A stretch of DNA of 64,000 nucleotides, taken from assembly GCF_003610555.1 (NCBI RefSeq), contig NZ_RAPQ01000008.1:2100490-2164489 (forward strand), written 5' to 3'. The position numbers and the translations under genes are program-made. The stretch comes from Marinifilum flexuosum (GTDB lineage Bacteria > Bacteroidota > Bacteroidia > Bacteroidales > Marinifilaceae). The notes under the pieces are model-generated. The model searched no databases, was not told the origin of the DNA, and was given only the letters and a program-made list of their open reading frames with translations. Of the stretch, positions 56,252 to 64,000 are shown in pieces (the first letter of the stretch is position 1; the number at the start of each line of letters is the position of its first letter).

Positions 56252-57679
56252 ATGCATAGAAGAAATTTTCTAAAAAACTCAATCCTATTTACCGGAGGAC
56301 TAAGTCTTATTGGTACAAAAGGATTTAGTTTAACAAATGAAGTAAAATACATCTCAAATAGACCACCAGCAGCCGAAAGGAAATTTGTAAGTCCAGCTGT
56401 TGATGCGATCATTGCTAAGGTTAAAAAGTCAATTGCGAACAAAGAGTTGGCATGGATGTTTGAAAATTGCTTTCCAAATACATTAGACACAACGGTGACT
56501 TATTCTGAAAAAGATGGAAGACCCGATTCTTTTGTGATCACCGGAGATATTCATGCCATGTGGTTAAGGGACTCAACAGCCCAGGTTTGGCCATATCTGC
56601 CACTTGTAAATGATGATCGGAAATTGAAAGATCTTTTTCAAGGGCTCATCAACCGACAGAGCAAATGTATCAACATCGATCCTTACGCTAACGCGTTTAA
56701 CAAAGGTGCCGATGGATCACATTGGGAAAGTGATCAAACAGAGATGAAGCCTGAATTACATGAGAGAAAATGGGAAATAGATTCGTTGTGTTATGCAATT
56801 AGGCTGGCTTATCATTATTGGAAGAAAACCAATGATACGACATGTTTTGATCGTGCCTGGGTTGAGGCTATGAAATCTGTTGTGAGAACATTCAAAGAGC
56901 AACAGCGAAAGGAAGGTAAGGGGACATACTCTTTTTTAAGAACTACCAGCAAACCTACCGACTCACAACCGGGAAATGGTTATGGAAATCCAATTAATCC
57001 TGTTGGTCTTATTGTTTCTTCATTTCGTCCTTCTGATGATGCTACCATTTTCCCATTCTTGATACCATCAAATTATTTTGCCGTAGTTTCACTTAAGCAG
57101 TTGACAGAGATCTTAAATTCTTTGGGTATTGAAAAAGAACTGTCTGCATCTGCTTTACTATTGGCAGAAGAGGTGGAGGAAGCTTTACAGAAATATGCTT
57201 CCACTGATCACCTTACTTATGGCAAAACACTGGCCTTTGAGGCAGATGGCTTCGGCAACCAACTATTTATGGATGATGCGAACATTCCAAGCTTACTTTC
57301 TTTGCCTTATTTGGGAGCAGTAGATCAGGATTCTAAGCTGTATCAGAATACAAGAAAATTCATTCTGAGTAAGAATAATCCTTGGTTCTTTGAGGGAAAG
57401 GCTGCTGAAGGTATTGGAGGTCCGCATGTGGGAGTAGACATGATTTGGCCAATGAGTATCATTATGAGGGCAATGACCTCTGACAATGATGAGGAGATTC
57501 TGAAATGTCTTAAAATGTTAATGAATACACATGCTGGAACGGGTTTTATGCATGAGACCTTCCATAAGAATAAGCCTGAACATTTTACTCGTTCATGGTT
57601 TGCCTGGGCAAATACCTTGTTTGGAGAATTGATTTTGAAGATTTACAATGAAAAGCCAGAATTACTAAAACTTATATAA
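56252..57679 (+). CDS. GH125 exo-alpha-1,6-mannosidase
   Basis: 475 residues from the ATG at 56252, which gives a twin-arginine-like signal MHRRNFLKNSILFTGG; the frame reaches 56201 without a better start. GH125 hallmarks are FVITGDIHAMWLRDSTAQVWPYL, INIDPYANAF and FLIPSNYFAVVSL. The likely acid is the first Asp of DDATIFPF (D262) and the likely base the Glu of GFMHETF (E435). Their spacing of 173 equals that of the D220/E393 pair I recall for the characterised Clostridium enzyme. GH125 removes alpha-1,6-mannose from N-glycan cores. It is followed directly by the GH65 gene (1 bp gap). Confidence 0.95.
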   Translation: MHRRNFLKNSILFTGGLSLIGTKGFSLTNEVKYISNRPPAAERKFVSPAVDAIIAKVKKSIANKELAWMFENCFPNTLDTTVTYSEKDGRPDSFVITGDIHAMWLRDSTAQVWPYLPLVNDDRKLKDLFQGLINRQSKCINIDPYANAFNKGADGSHWESDQTEMKPELHERKWEIDSLCYAIRLAYHYWKKTNDTTCFDRAWVEAMKSVVRTFKEQQRKEGKGTYSFLRTTSKPTDSQPGNGYGNPINPVGLIVSSFRPSDDATIFPFLIPSNYFAVVSLKQLTEILNSLGIEKELSASALLLAEEVEEALQKYASTDHLTYGKTLAFEADGFGNQLFMDDANIPSLLSLPYLGAVDQDSKLYQNTRKFILSKNNPWFFEGKAAEGIGGPHVGVDMIWPMSIIMRAMTSDNDEEILKCLKMLMNTHAGTGFMHETFHKNKPEHFTRSWFAWANTLFGELILKIYNEKPELLKLI

Positions 57680-57680
57680 T

Positions 57681-59720
57681 ATGACTGTTTACTATAGATA
57701 CTTATACCTTTTTATTTTTTGTTTATTGATTCACATAGGTGTGAATGCCCAAACAAGGCAAGGATCTGGTTGGGTAATTGAAACAAGTGATTATTCCGAC
57801 TATACTGGAGTTTCAATAGCCAATGGACGCATAGGACTGCTACCATCCAAAGAACCGGGCAAAACGAAAGCTATTATTTTGAATCATGTTTTCGATAAGG
57901 AGTCAAAATATGGTGTTAGCAAGGTTTTGTTGGGTATTAATTTTGCAAACCTTGAAATAGTAATTAAGGGAGATACTCTAAAAACTGAGAATTGTACAGC
58001 ATGGACCCAAAAGCTGGATATGAAGAAAGCTGCTTTTACTACAACTTGTAGGTTTAAGAACTATGCTGATTTTTCTTTTACATCTTATGCATTGCGAGGC
58101 ATGCCTTATACTGGTATGATCGATGTTGAAATTACTCCATTGTTGAGAAATTTGAAAGTACAGGTAGGGGGTCAAATCGTTTGTCCTAACGAATATAAAA
58201 ATGTTGAATCTGGTTTTCGTGTGATGCAAGATTTGGATGCCAGAATGCCAGTTTTACAAACGGTAGCTGATAGTCCCTTTGGAAAGCACCACATGGCAAC
58301 CTCTGCTACTTTCATATTTGAAGAGGAGACTCCGGAATTAAAACGTAATGTTAAAGGCCCATTTCATCATGAGTTGGTTTTTACAAAGGATTTGAAAAAG
58401 GGGGAGAAGTATAGCTTTGCCTGGGCAGGGGCCGTATGTACTTCTCAAAACTTCGATGATCCTAAGAGTGAGTCTGAAAGAATGGTTGTCTTTCAGCTGT
58501 TGGGAAATAAAGAATCAGTAATCGAAAGACACCAAAAGCTGTGGGAAGAATTATGGCAAGGTGATATTGTAATTGAGGGAGATATTGAATCTCAGCAGGA
58601 TGTTCGCTTAGCTTTATATCATTTGTATTCTTTCTCGAGAGATGATTCGAATTTAAGTATTGCTCCAATGGGCTTGTCGGCTCAAGGTTATAACGGACAT
58701 GTCTTCTGGGATACTGAATTGTGGATGTATCCGCCATTGTTAGTGTTTAATCAGGATATTGCCCATTCACTTTTAAACTACAGGTTTCACAGGCTTGAAA
58801 AGGCTAAAAAGAAAGCTGCCAATTTTGGATATGAGGGAGCCATGTTTCCCTGGGAATCTGACGATACAGGTGAGGAGGCTACTCCAACCTGGGCATTGAC
58901 GGGAACTTTCGAACATCATATTACTGCTGATATTGGAATCGCTTTTTGGAACTACTACCGGGTGAGCAAAGATAAACAATGGCTAAAGGAAGTTGGATTT
59001 CCTGTATTGAAAGAGGTAGCTGATTTCTGGGTGAGTAGGTCTGTTAAAAATGAAGATGGTTCTTATTCCATTAACAATGTAGTAGGAGCCAATGAATTTT
59101 ACCATCATGCTGATGACAATGCTTTTACAAATGGTGCCGCCAAAACAGCATTGGAATTTGCAGTGAAGGCTGCGAAAGAACTTGACCTGTCTCCCAATAG
59201 TCAATGGAGTAAAATTTCCAAAGCTCTGTGCTTTCACTATTTCCCAAGCGGAGCAATGAAAGAAAACAGAACCTACAATGGGGAGGTGATCAAACAGGCC
59301 GACGTGAATTTATTGGCTTACCCACTGAATATTGTGAATAAGCCTGAAGATATTCGCAGAGACTTGGCTTATTATGAGCCGAAAATGGCTCCTGAAGGAC
59401 CAGCTATGTCTCACTCTGTACTTGCTGTTCTTTATGCTCGTTTGGGAGAAGCGGATAAGGCATTCGAGTTATTTAAGAGAGCTTACGAACCAAATAAAAG
59501 ACCTCCTTTTGGAGCTTTGGCTGAATCTGCATTTAGCCACAATCCATACTTTGCAACGGGTGCTGGGGGGATGCTACAATCTGTAATTTTTGGTTTTGCA
59601 GGCCTAAAAATAAACGATGAGGGGATTATTCAAGGTAGTACATGTCTTCCAAAGCAGTGGAGAAGCTTGACCATTAAGGGGATTGGTTGTGATAAGAAAA
59701 CATATGTGATTGAAAATTAA
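57681..59720 (+). CDS. GH65 alpha-glucosidase, kojibiose-hydrolase type
   Basis: 679 residues with a signal peptide ending in NAQTRQ. GH65 motifs include GHVFWDTELWMYPPLL and the general acid in VGANEFYHHADDNAFTN (E472). The position where hydrolases have a base glutamate reads GALAESAFSHNPYF (E615). The alpha-1,2-glucosidase of Flavobacterium johnsoniae (FjGH65A) is, as I recall, described with E472 and E616, a near-identical layout, so this is probably a hydrolase rather than a phosphorylase. Predicted activity is release of alpha-1,2-linked glucose, exported to the periplasm. The gene starts 1 bp after the GH125 stop. Another relative is ATHL1/PGGHG of collagen Glc-Gal-Hyl units. Confidence 0.88.
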   Translation: MTVYYRYLYLFIFCLLIHIGVNAQTRQGSGWVIETSDYSDYTGVSIANGRIGLLPSKEPGKTKAIILNHVFDKESKYGVSKVLLGINFANLEIVIKGDTLKTENCTAWTQKLDMKKAAFTTTCRFKNYADFSFTSYALRGMPYTGMIDVEITPLLRNLKVQVGGQIVCPNEYKNVESGFRVMQDLDARMPVLQTVADSPFGKHHMATSATFIFEEETPELKRNVKGPFHHELVFTKDLKKGEKYSFAWAGAVCTSQNFDDPKSESERMVVFQLLGNKESVIERHQKLWEELWQGDIVIEGDIESQQDVRLALYHLYSFSRDDSNLSIAPMGLSAQGYNGHVFWDTELWMYPPLLVFNQDIAHSLLNYRFHRLEKAKKKAANFGYEGAMFPWESDDTGEEATPTWALTGTFEHHITADIGIAFWNYYRVSKDKQWLKEVGFPVLKEVADFWVSRSVKNEDGSYSINNVVGANEFYHHADDNAFTNGAAKTALEFAVKAAKELDLSPNSQWSKISKALCFHYFPSGAMKENRTYNGEVIKQADVNLLAYPLNIVNKPEDIRRDLAYYEPKMAPEGPAMSHSVLAVLYARLGEADKAFELFKRAYEPNKRPPFGALAESAFSHNPYFATGAGGMLQSVIFGFAGLKINDEGIIQGSTCLPKQWRSLTIKGIGCDKKTYVIEN

Positions 59721-59723
59721 TTT

Positions 59724-61736
59724 ATGAGAGTAAGAGTAGTGTTCCTCGCTTTGTGCGCTGGATTGATGAGTTTATCCTGTTCTTTGGATAATAGAGTGGA
59801 GGTGGAATCACCCAATGGAGAATTGAAGTATGAATTGCATGTTAACGATCAAGGTCAACTGTCCTATGAATTATCAGTGGGGCAGCGTAAGTTGATTAAT
59901 GAATCTAAACTGGGGCTGGAAGCTACAGAGAGCAGACTTTCTATCGAAAAAGTAAAGATCGTTGATAAGAAAATTGTAGAAGTTGATGAGACCTGGAATG
60001 CTGTGTGGGGCCAAAACAAAAGGATTAAAAACAACTATAATCAGTTGCTTTTAGATTTGATTACCTCAAAAGGACTTAAGCTTCAATTACAAGTTAAAGC
60101 ATATGATGATGGTCTTGGTTTCAGGTATAAAATTCCTGAGCAAACAGGTGTTGATAGCATTTTGATTACCGATGAAAATACAGAGTTTAACCTGGCTGAA
60201 AATGGTACTGCCTGGTCTATTCCTGCTAATTTCGATAGCTACGAGATGCTATACAGAACAACTAAAATTGATGAGGTAAAAGGTGCCAATACTCCTGTAA
60301 CCTTTAAAACCAATGATGGAGTTTATTTAAGTATTCATGAAGCAAACCTGACAGACTATGCTGGCATGACTTTGCAAAATACAGGAGGAACAAATTTTGA
60401 AGCCAATTTGGTACCTTGGCCTGATGGAGTGAAAGTTAAAGCCAAAGGTTCTCTTTTGACTCCCTGGCGAACCATTACAATTAGTAAGAATGCAGCAGGA
60501 TTAGTTGAATCAAATCTGATTCAAAATTTAAATGAGCCATGTGCATTGAAGGATACCGATTGGATTGAACCTATGAAATACATTGGTATTTGGTGGGGCA
60601 TGCACCTGGGAGTGGAAACCTGGACTATGGGCCCAAAACATGGAGCCACAACTGAAAATATGAAGGCGTATATTGATTTTGCTGCCGATCACAATGTTCA
60701 GGCAGTGCTTGCCGAAGGCTGGAATACAGGTTGGGAAAACTGGGGGAAAGCACGTGCTTTTGACCAGCAAACTCCTTATGCTGACTTTGACTTTGATGAG
60801 GTGGTTCGATATACAAAAGCAAAAGGTGTGGAACTGATTGGCCATCATGAAACCGGTGGCGACTATATTTACTATGAGGAGTGCATGGACAAGGCTTTTT
60901 CCATGCTTAGAGATAATGGTATTCGAGTTCTAAAAACTGGATATGCCGGTCCAATACCAAATGGTCATTACCATCATGGACAGAAGATGGTACAACACTA
61001 CAGAAAGGTTGTGGAAAAGGCTGCAAAGTACAATTTAATGATCGACGCTCACGAACCAATTAAAGCAACAGGAATCAGGCGTACATATCCCAACATGATG
61101 ACTCGAGAAGGTGCACGAGGCATGGAGTGGAATGGCTGGAGCGAAGGAAATCCTCCCGAGCATTACGTGATTCTTCCTTTTACCAGATGTTTGGGTGGAC
61201 CTATTGACTATACACCAGGTACATTTGATATTCTTTACAAAAACAGGAAGGAGTATACCAAATGGAACAGCAACGATAAAGGAAATAGCCGAGTGAATAC
61301 AACGCTTGCCAAACAATTGGCTCTTTGGGTCTGCCTGTATAGTCCATTGCAAATGGCATCGGATATGGTAAGAAATTACGAAGATCAGCCAGCATTTGAA
61401 TTCTTTGAATTACTTCCTGCCGATTTTGATGAATCAAAAGTTCTATTGGCGGAGATTGGTGATGTGTATTCGGTTGCTCGTCGAAAAGCCAAGAACTGGT
61501 ATATTGGAACAATTACTGATGAGAACAGAAGAAATCTAGAGCTTGACTTATCCTTTTTAGAGGATGGTAAAAAATATATGGCAAGTATTTTTGAGGATGG
61601 AGATAATGCAAATCTCGAAAATAACCCTACAGATATTAATATTCGAAAAGTAGAAGTTGATTCGAAGACTGTATTGTCTGTAAAAATGATTGAAAGTGGA
61701 GGTCAGGCAGTTGCAATTGTTCCTATTGTGAATTAA
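59724..61736 (+). CDS. GH97 inverting alpha-glucosidase lipoprotein (SusB-like)
   Basis: 670 residues with a lipoprotein signal (LMSLSCSLDN). The N-terminal beta-super-sandwich (about 25-285) is followed by the TIM barrel and a short C-terminal domain. Three glutamates, HHETGG (E376), DAHEP (E444) and GMEWN (E468), have the spacing of SusB E439, E508 and E532. No nucleophile aspartate is seen where retaining GH97 enzymes have one (VLKTGYAG). It should therefore be the inverting, alpha-glucosidase-type branch rather than the retaining alpha-galactosidase branch. It starts 3 bp after GH65 and probably acts with it on alpha-linked glucose. Confidence 0.92.
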   Translation: MRVRVVFLALCAGLMSLSCSLDNRVEVESPNGELKYELHVNDQGQLSYELSVGQRKLINESKLGLEATESRLSIEKVKIVDKKIVEVDETWNAVWGQNKRIKNNYNQLLLDLITSKGLKLQLQVKAYDDGLGFRYKIPEQTGVDSILITDENTEFNLAENGTAWSIPANFDSYEMLYRTTKIDEVKGANTPVTFKTNDGVYLSIHEANLTDYAGMTLQNTGGTNFEANLVPWPDGVKVKAKGSLLTPWRTITISKNAAGLVESNLIQNLNEPCALKDTDWIEPMKYIGIWWGMHLGVETWTMGPKHGATTENMKAYIDFAADHNVQAVLAEGWNTGWENWGKARAFDQQTPYADFDFDEVVRYTKAKGVELIGHHETGGDYIYYEECMDKAFSMLRDNGIRVLKTGYAGPIPNGHYHHGQKMVQHYRKVVEKAAKYNLMIDAHEPIKATGIRRTYPNMMTREGARGMEWNGWSEGNPPEHYVILPFTRCLGGPIDYTPGTFDILYKNRKEYTKWNSNDKGNSRVNTTLAKQLALWVCLYSPLQMASDMVRNYEDQPAFEFFELLPADFDESKVLLAEIGDVYSVARRKAKNWYIGTITDENRRNLELDLSFLEDGKKYMASIFEDGDNANLENNPTDINIRKVEVDSKTVLSVKMIESGGQAVAIVPIVN

Positions 61737-61784
61737 TTTGTCATTACAATTGATTAATGATTCAATTGGTAGATTAACCTCAAT

Positions 61785-61819
61785 ATTAATCACCATTTAA
61801 TCTTGAATACTTTAATTTG
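61785..61819 (+). promoter_or_regulatory. Promoter with 11-bp-spaced heptamers before third GH92
   Basis: ATTAATC (61785-61791) and TTTAATC (61796-61802) are 11 bp apart; TTAATTTG (61812-61819, one mismatch to the -7 box) begins 9 nt later. TCAATATTAATC here is identical to the twelve bases around the second heptamer of the susC promoter. Confidence 0.5.
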
Positions 61820-62004
61820 AATTAGAAACAGTCTATAAGTTATTTATTAGAGTAATTATGATGATTTTTTTATTTAGGCAATGCAAAATGGACACGAATA
61901 GCATTAGCTATTTAAGGAGATTTTGCAGCAGTATAAATGAAAAAGTCGCATCATTAAATGATATAATAATTTTTAGACAGTTTCTGTAGATTAGAAATTA
62001 GTAA

Positions 62005-62046
62005 ACCGATCGGGAAAAAGCTTGGCTGGCGATAGTCCCGTTCGGT
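62005..62046 (+). promoter_or_regulatory. Leader hairpin ahead of third GH92
   Basis: ACCGATCGGGA (62005-62015) pairs with TCCCGTTCGGT (62036-62046), 11 positions with one mismatch and a 20-nt loop, followed by ATTATTTTT. It lies 38 bp before the start codon and may be a leader structure or terminator. GTAAACCGATCGG also resembles part of the LacI operators. Confidence 0.5.
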
Positions 62047-62084
62047 ATTATTTTTAAATCCACGATTACAATAAAACCTAACTA

Positions 62085-64000
62085 ATGAAGCGCTTTATAG
62101 GAATTTCAATTCTACTGTTTTTTTGTTTTAATGGCTTTGGTCAGTATTCCCAATATGTAAATCCTTTTATTGGAACTACGAATTTTGGAACCACAAATCC
62201 AGGGGCCATTGTGCCACGAGGAATGGTTTCGGTAACTCCATTTAATGTTTCCGGATCTGATATCAATAAATACGATAAGGATGCACGCTGGTGGTCTACA
62301 CCATACTCATGGGATAACTCTTACCTTACCGGATTTTCTCATGTAAATTTGAGTGGAGTGGGCTGTCCGGAACTTGGTGTTATTTTATTGATGCCAACCA
62401 CAGGAAAAGTCAATGCTGACCACAAGCAATATGGTTCTGTTATGAAGAACCAAAAGGCAACACCAGGCTATTATGCCACTAATTTGGAAAAGTACAGCAT
62501 CAAGGCAGAACTGAGTTCTACAAAACGCACTGGCATAAGTCGATATACCTTTCCAAAAGGAGAATCAAATATTCTATTAAATCTTGGATTAGGATTAACC
62601 AACGAAGTAGGAGCTAAGGTGAGAATCGTTAATAACAAGGAAATTGAAGGTTCTCGAATGACAGGTACTTTCTGTTACAATGATGGTTCGGAGCGTCCTG
62701 TCTATTTTGTGGCCCGATTCAGTAAACCAGCAAAGAATTTTGGAGTATGGAAAAACATGCCAAAACTACAAGCAGAAGCAGCTTGGAGCAAAACTTCGGG
62801 TGAATACAAATACTACGATGGATTTACCCGGGAAATGTTTGGTAACGAAATTGGAGCTTATTTCACATTTGATACAGAAGAAAACGAACAAATTATTGTA
62901 GAAGTTGGGGTTTCCTATGTTAGCATCGAGAATGCTCGATTAAACCTTAAAGCAGAGTCGAATGATTTTGATTTTGAGAAGACTAGAGCAGAAGCAGAAA
63001 AAGAGTGGAACGATATTTTAGGTAGAGTTAAGGTTGCAGGTGGAACAAAAGATCAGAAAACCATTTTCTACACGGCTTTGTATCATACTCAAATTCATCC
63101 GAATATCATTAATGATGTAAATGGGCAATATCCAGCAATGGAATCTTTCGAAATTAAGGAAACCAATGATTGCAATCGCTACACAGTGTTTTCTCTTTGG
63201 GATACCTACCGAAACTTTCACCCATTAATGGCTCTGCTTTATCCACAGGAACAATTGGATATGGTTCGTTCCATGGTGGATATGTATAAGGAAAGTGGAT
63301 GGTTGCCTAAATGGGAGCTAAACAGCAAGGAAACACATGTGATGGAAGGTGATCCTTCTATTCCTGTGATTGTTGATTCTTACTTGCGAGGATTGACCGA
63401 CTTTGATGTGGAAGCGGCTTATGCTGCCATGTACAAATCGGCAACAATGGAAGGGAAAAACAACAAATTGCGTCCTGATATCGATCATTACCTGGCAGAA
63501 GGATATGTGCCAATTGAAGAGGAATTCGATAATTCGGTATCGCATGCATTGGAATATTATATTGCCGATTGGAACCTGGCTCAGTTTGCAAAAGCTCTTG
63601 GGAAGAAAGCGGATTATCAGAAATTTCTGAATCAATCCTTAGGCTATAAAAATTACTATTCGAAAGAATTTGGCGTATTGAGACCTAAACTTGCCGATGG
63701 TACTTTCCTAAAGAATTTCGATCCAAAGCAAGGTGAAAACTTTGAACCATGTCCTGGATTCCACGAGGGAACATCATGGCAATATACTTTTTGCGTACCT
63801 CATGACATTAAAGGACTGACCAAAATAATGGATGGCAAAAAGAATTTCGTAAGCAAGCTACAGAAAGTATTCGATGAGGATCTTTACGATATGGCCAACG
63901 AGCCGGATATCCATTACCCATTCCTGTTCAACTATTTTAAAGGGGAAGAGTGGAGAACTCAGAAAGAAGTTCGTCGTTTGGTGGATGAATACTATAAAAA
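62085..64000 (+). CDS. GH92 alpha-mannosidase (third), 3' end outside window
   Basis: 638 codons are visible from the ATG at 62085; the frame is open at the right edge. The signal peptide ends near NGFGQYSQ. GH92 features are YVNPFIGTTNFGTTNPGAIVPRG, GFSHVNLSGVGCPELG and SLWDTYRNFHP. The acid region is FHEGTSWQYTFCVPHD, and NEPDIHYPFLFNYF replaces NEPSHHITYLY, a third variant distinct from the other two copies. The base region (GNxDxGQMSAW type) is expected about 60 residues beyond the edge. Its own promoter with ATTA heptamers suggests it heads a further operon of the same locus. Confidence 0.93.
   Translation, partial: MKRFIGISILLFFCFNGFGQYSQYVNPFIGTTNFGTTNPGAIVPRGMVSVTPFNVSGSDINKYDKDARWWSTPYSWDNSYLTGFSHVNLSGVGCPELGVILLMPTTGKVNADHKQYGSVMKNQKATPGYYATNLEKYSIKAELSSTKRTGISRYTFPKGESNILLNLGLGLTNEVGAKVRIVNNKEIEGSRMTGTFCYNDGSERPVYFVARFSKPAKNFGVWKNMPKLQAEAAWSKTSGEYKYYDGFTREMFGNEIGAYFTFDTEENEQIIVEVGVSYVSIENARLNLKAESNDFDFEKTRAEAEKEWNDILGRVKVAGGTKDQKTIFYTALYHTQIHPNIINDVNGQYPAMESFEIKETNDCNRYTVFSLWDTYRNFHPLMALLYPQEQLDMVRSMVDMYKESGWLPKWELNSKETHVMEGDPSIPVIVDSYLRGLTDFDVEAAYAAMYKSATMEGKNNKLRPDIDHYLAEGYVPIEEEFDNSVSHALEYYIADWNLAQFAKALGKKADYQKFLNQSLGYKNYYSKEFGVLRPKLADGTFLKNFDPKQGENFEPCPGFHEGTSWQYTFCVPHDIKGLTKIMDGKKNFVSKLQKVFDEDLYDMANEPDIHYPFLFNYFKGEEWRTQKEVRRLVDEYYK

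Larger units (their letters stand above)
61737..62084. other. Intergenic control region before the third GH92
   Basis: 348 bp with no gene. It holds a CAATTGA inverted repeat (61747-61768), the heptamer promoter (61785-61819), another ATTAGAG heptamer (61846-61852) and the hairpin at 62005-62046. It separates the glycosidase operon from the last gene of the window. Confidence 0.6.

Noticed and set aside
59724-61736. GH97 as a retaining alpha-galactosidase
   Set aside because: The glutamate pattern and spacing follow SusB, and no nucleophile aspartate is present in the VLKTGYAG segment.
61747-61768. CAATTGA inverted repeat after GH97 as a terminator
   Set aside because: Short AT-rich stem with no T run; too weak to call.

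Overview
The window looks like the chromosome of a marine or gut-type anaerobic Bacteroidota, probably in the Marinilabiliales/Marinifilaceae area. This placement is inferred from gene content, not from a marker-gene search. The supporting signs are low GC, promoters of the TAnnTTTG type, SusC/SusD pairs, lipoproteins with acidic residues after the cysteine, a type IX secretion tail, and FeFe-hydrogenase-like sensors. No rRNA, tRNA, CRISPR array or insertion sequence was recognised.

Positions 1-23,833 are mostly housekeeping genes: the 3' part of a LruC-domain surface protein, a flavoprotein of the lipoamide-dehydrogenase fold lacking its redox cysteines, pyrB-pyrI behind a candidate transcription attenuator, a YigZ-type protein, an EamA transporter, dnaA, and an envelope group (MlaD-like protein, cell-wall amidase, LptD-like outer-membrane protein). 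After these come a PabA/TrpG-type glutaminase, RidA, an endonuclease/exonuclease/phosphatase protein, a PLDc_N-type membrane peptide and an FtsX/MacB permease. A 1.16-kb non-coding stretch with a 21-bp minisatellite follows, then an orphan helical protein, a secreted lipoprotein-sorting-like protein and a PQQ-type propeller protein.

Positions 24,243-30,897 hold a duplicated signalling module. Two proteins join ferredoxin, FeFe-hydrogenase-like, FeS and PAS domains, and each is followed by a SpoIIE/PP2C-type phosphatase. A thioredoxin-like [2Fe-2S] protein lies between the copies and a convergent receiver-only response regulator closes the group. A secreted trypsin-like protease with a type IX sorting tail and proC come next.

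Positions 34,178-64,000 form one large polysaccharide utilisation locus (PUL), cut by the right edge. A LacI regulator, an MFS sugar transporter and a ROK sugar kinase form an autoregulated import operon. A membrane-spanning SARP-like regulator faces the SusC-SusD-surface-glycan-binding operon. The enzymes are GH92, GH92, PNGase F, GH20, GH125, GH65, GH97 and a third GH92 (partial). They fit removal and stepwise breakdown of high-mannose N-glycans: PNGase F frees the glycan from asparagine, GH92 and GH125 remove alpha-mannose, and GH20 removes GlcNAc. GH65 (closest in motif layout to an alpha-1,2-glucosidase) and an inverting GH97 suggest that the glucose cap of Glc1-3Man9GlcNAc2 is also a target.

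The most interesting signals are the glucose-cap enzyme pair, the SARP-like transmembrane sensor with 11-bp-spaced ATTA heptamer repeats at up to three promoters of the locus, the twin LacI operators on the lacI promoter, the pyrBI attenuator, and the diverged second copy of the hydrogenase-like sensor.
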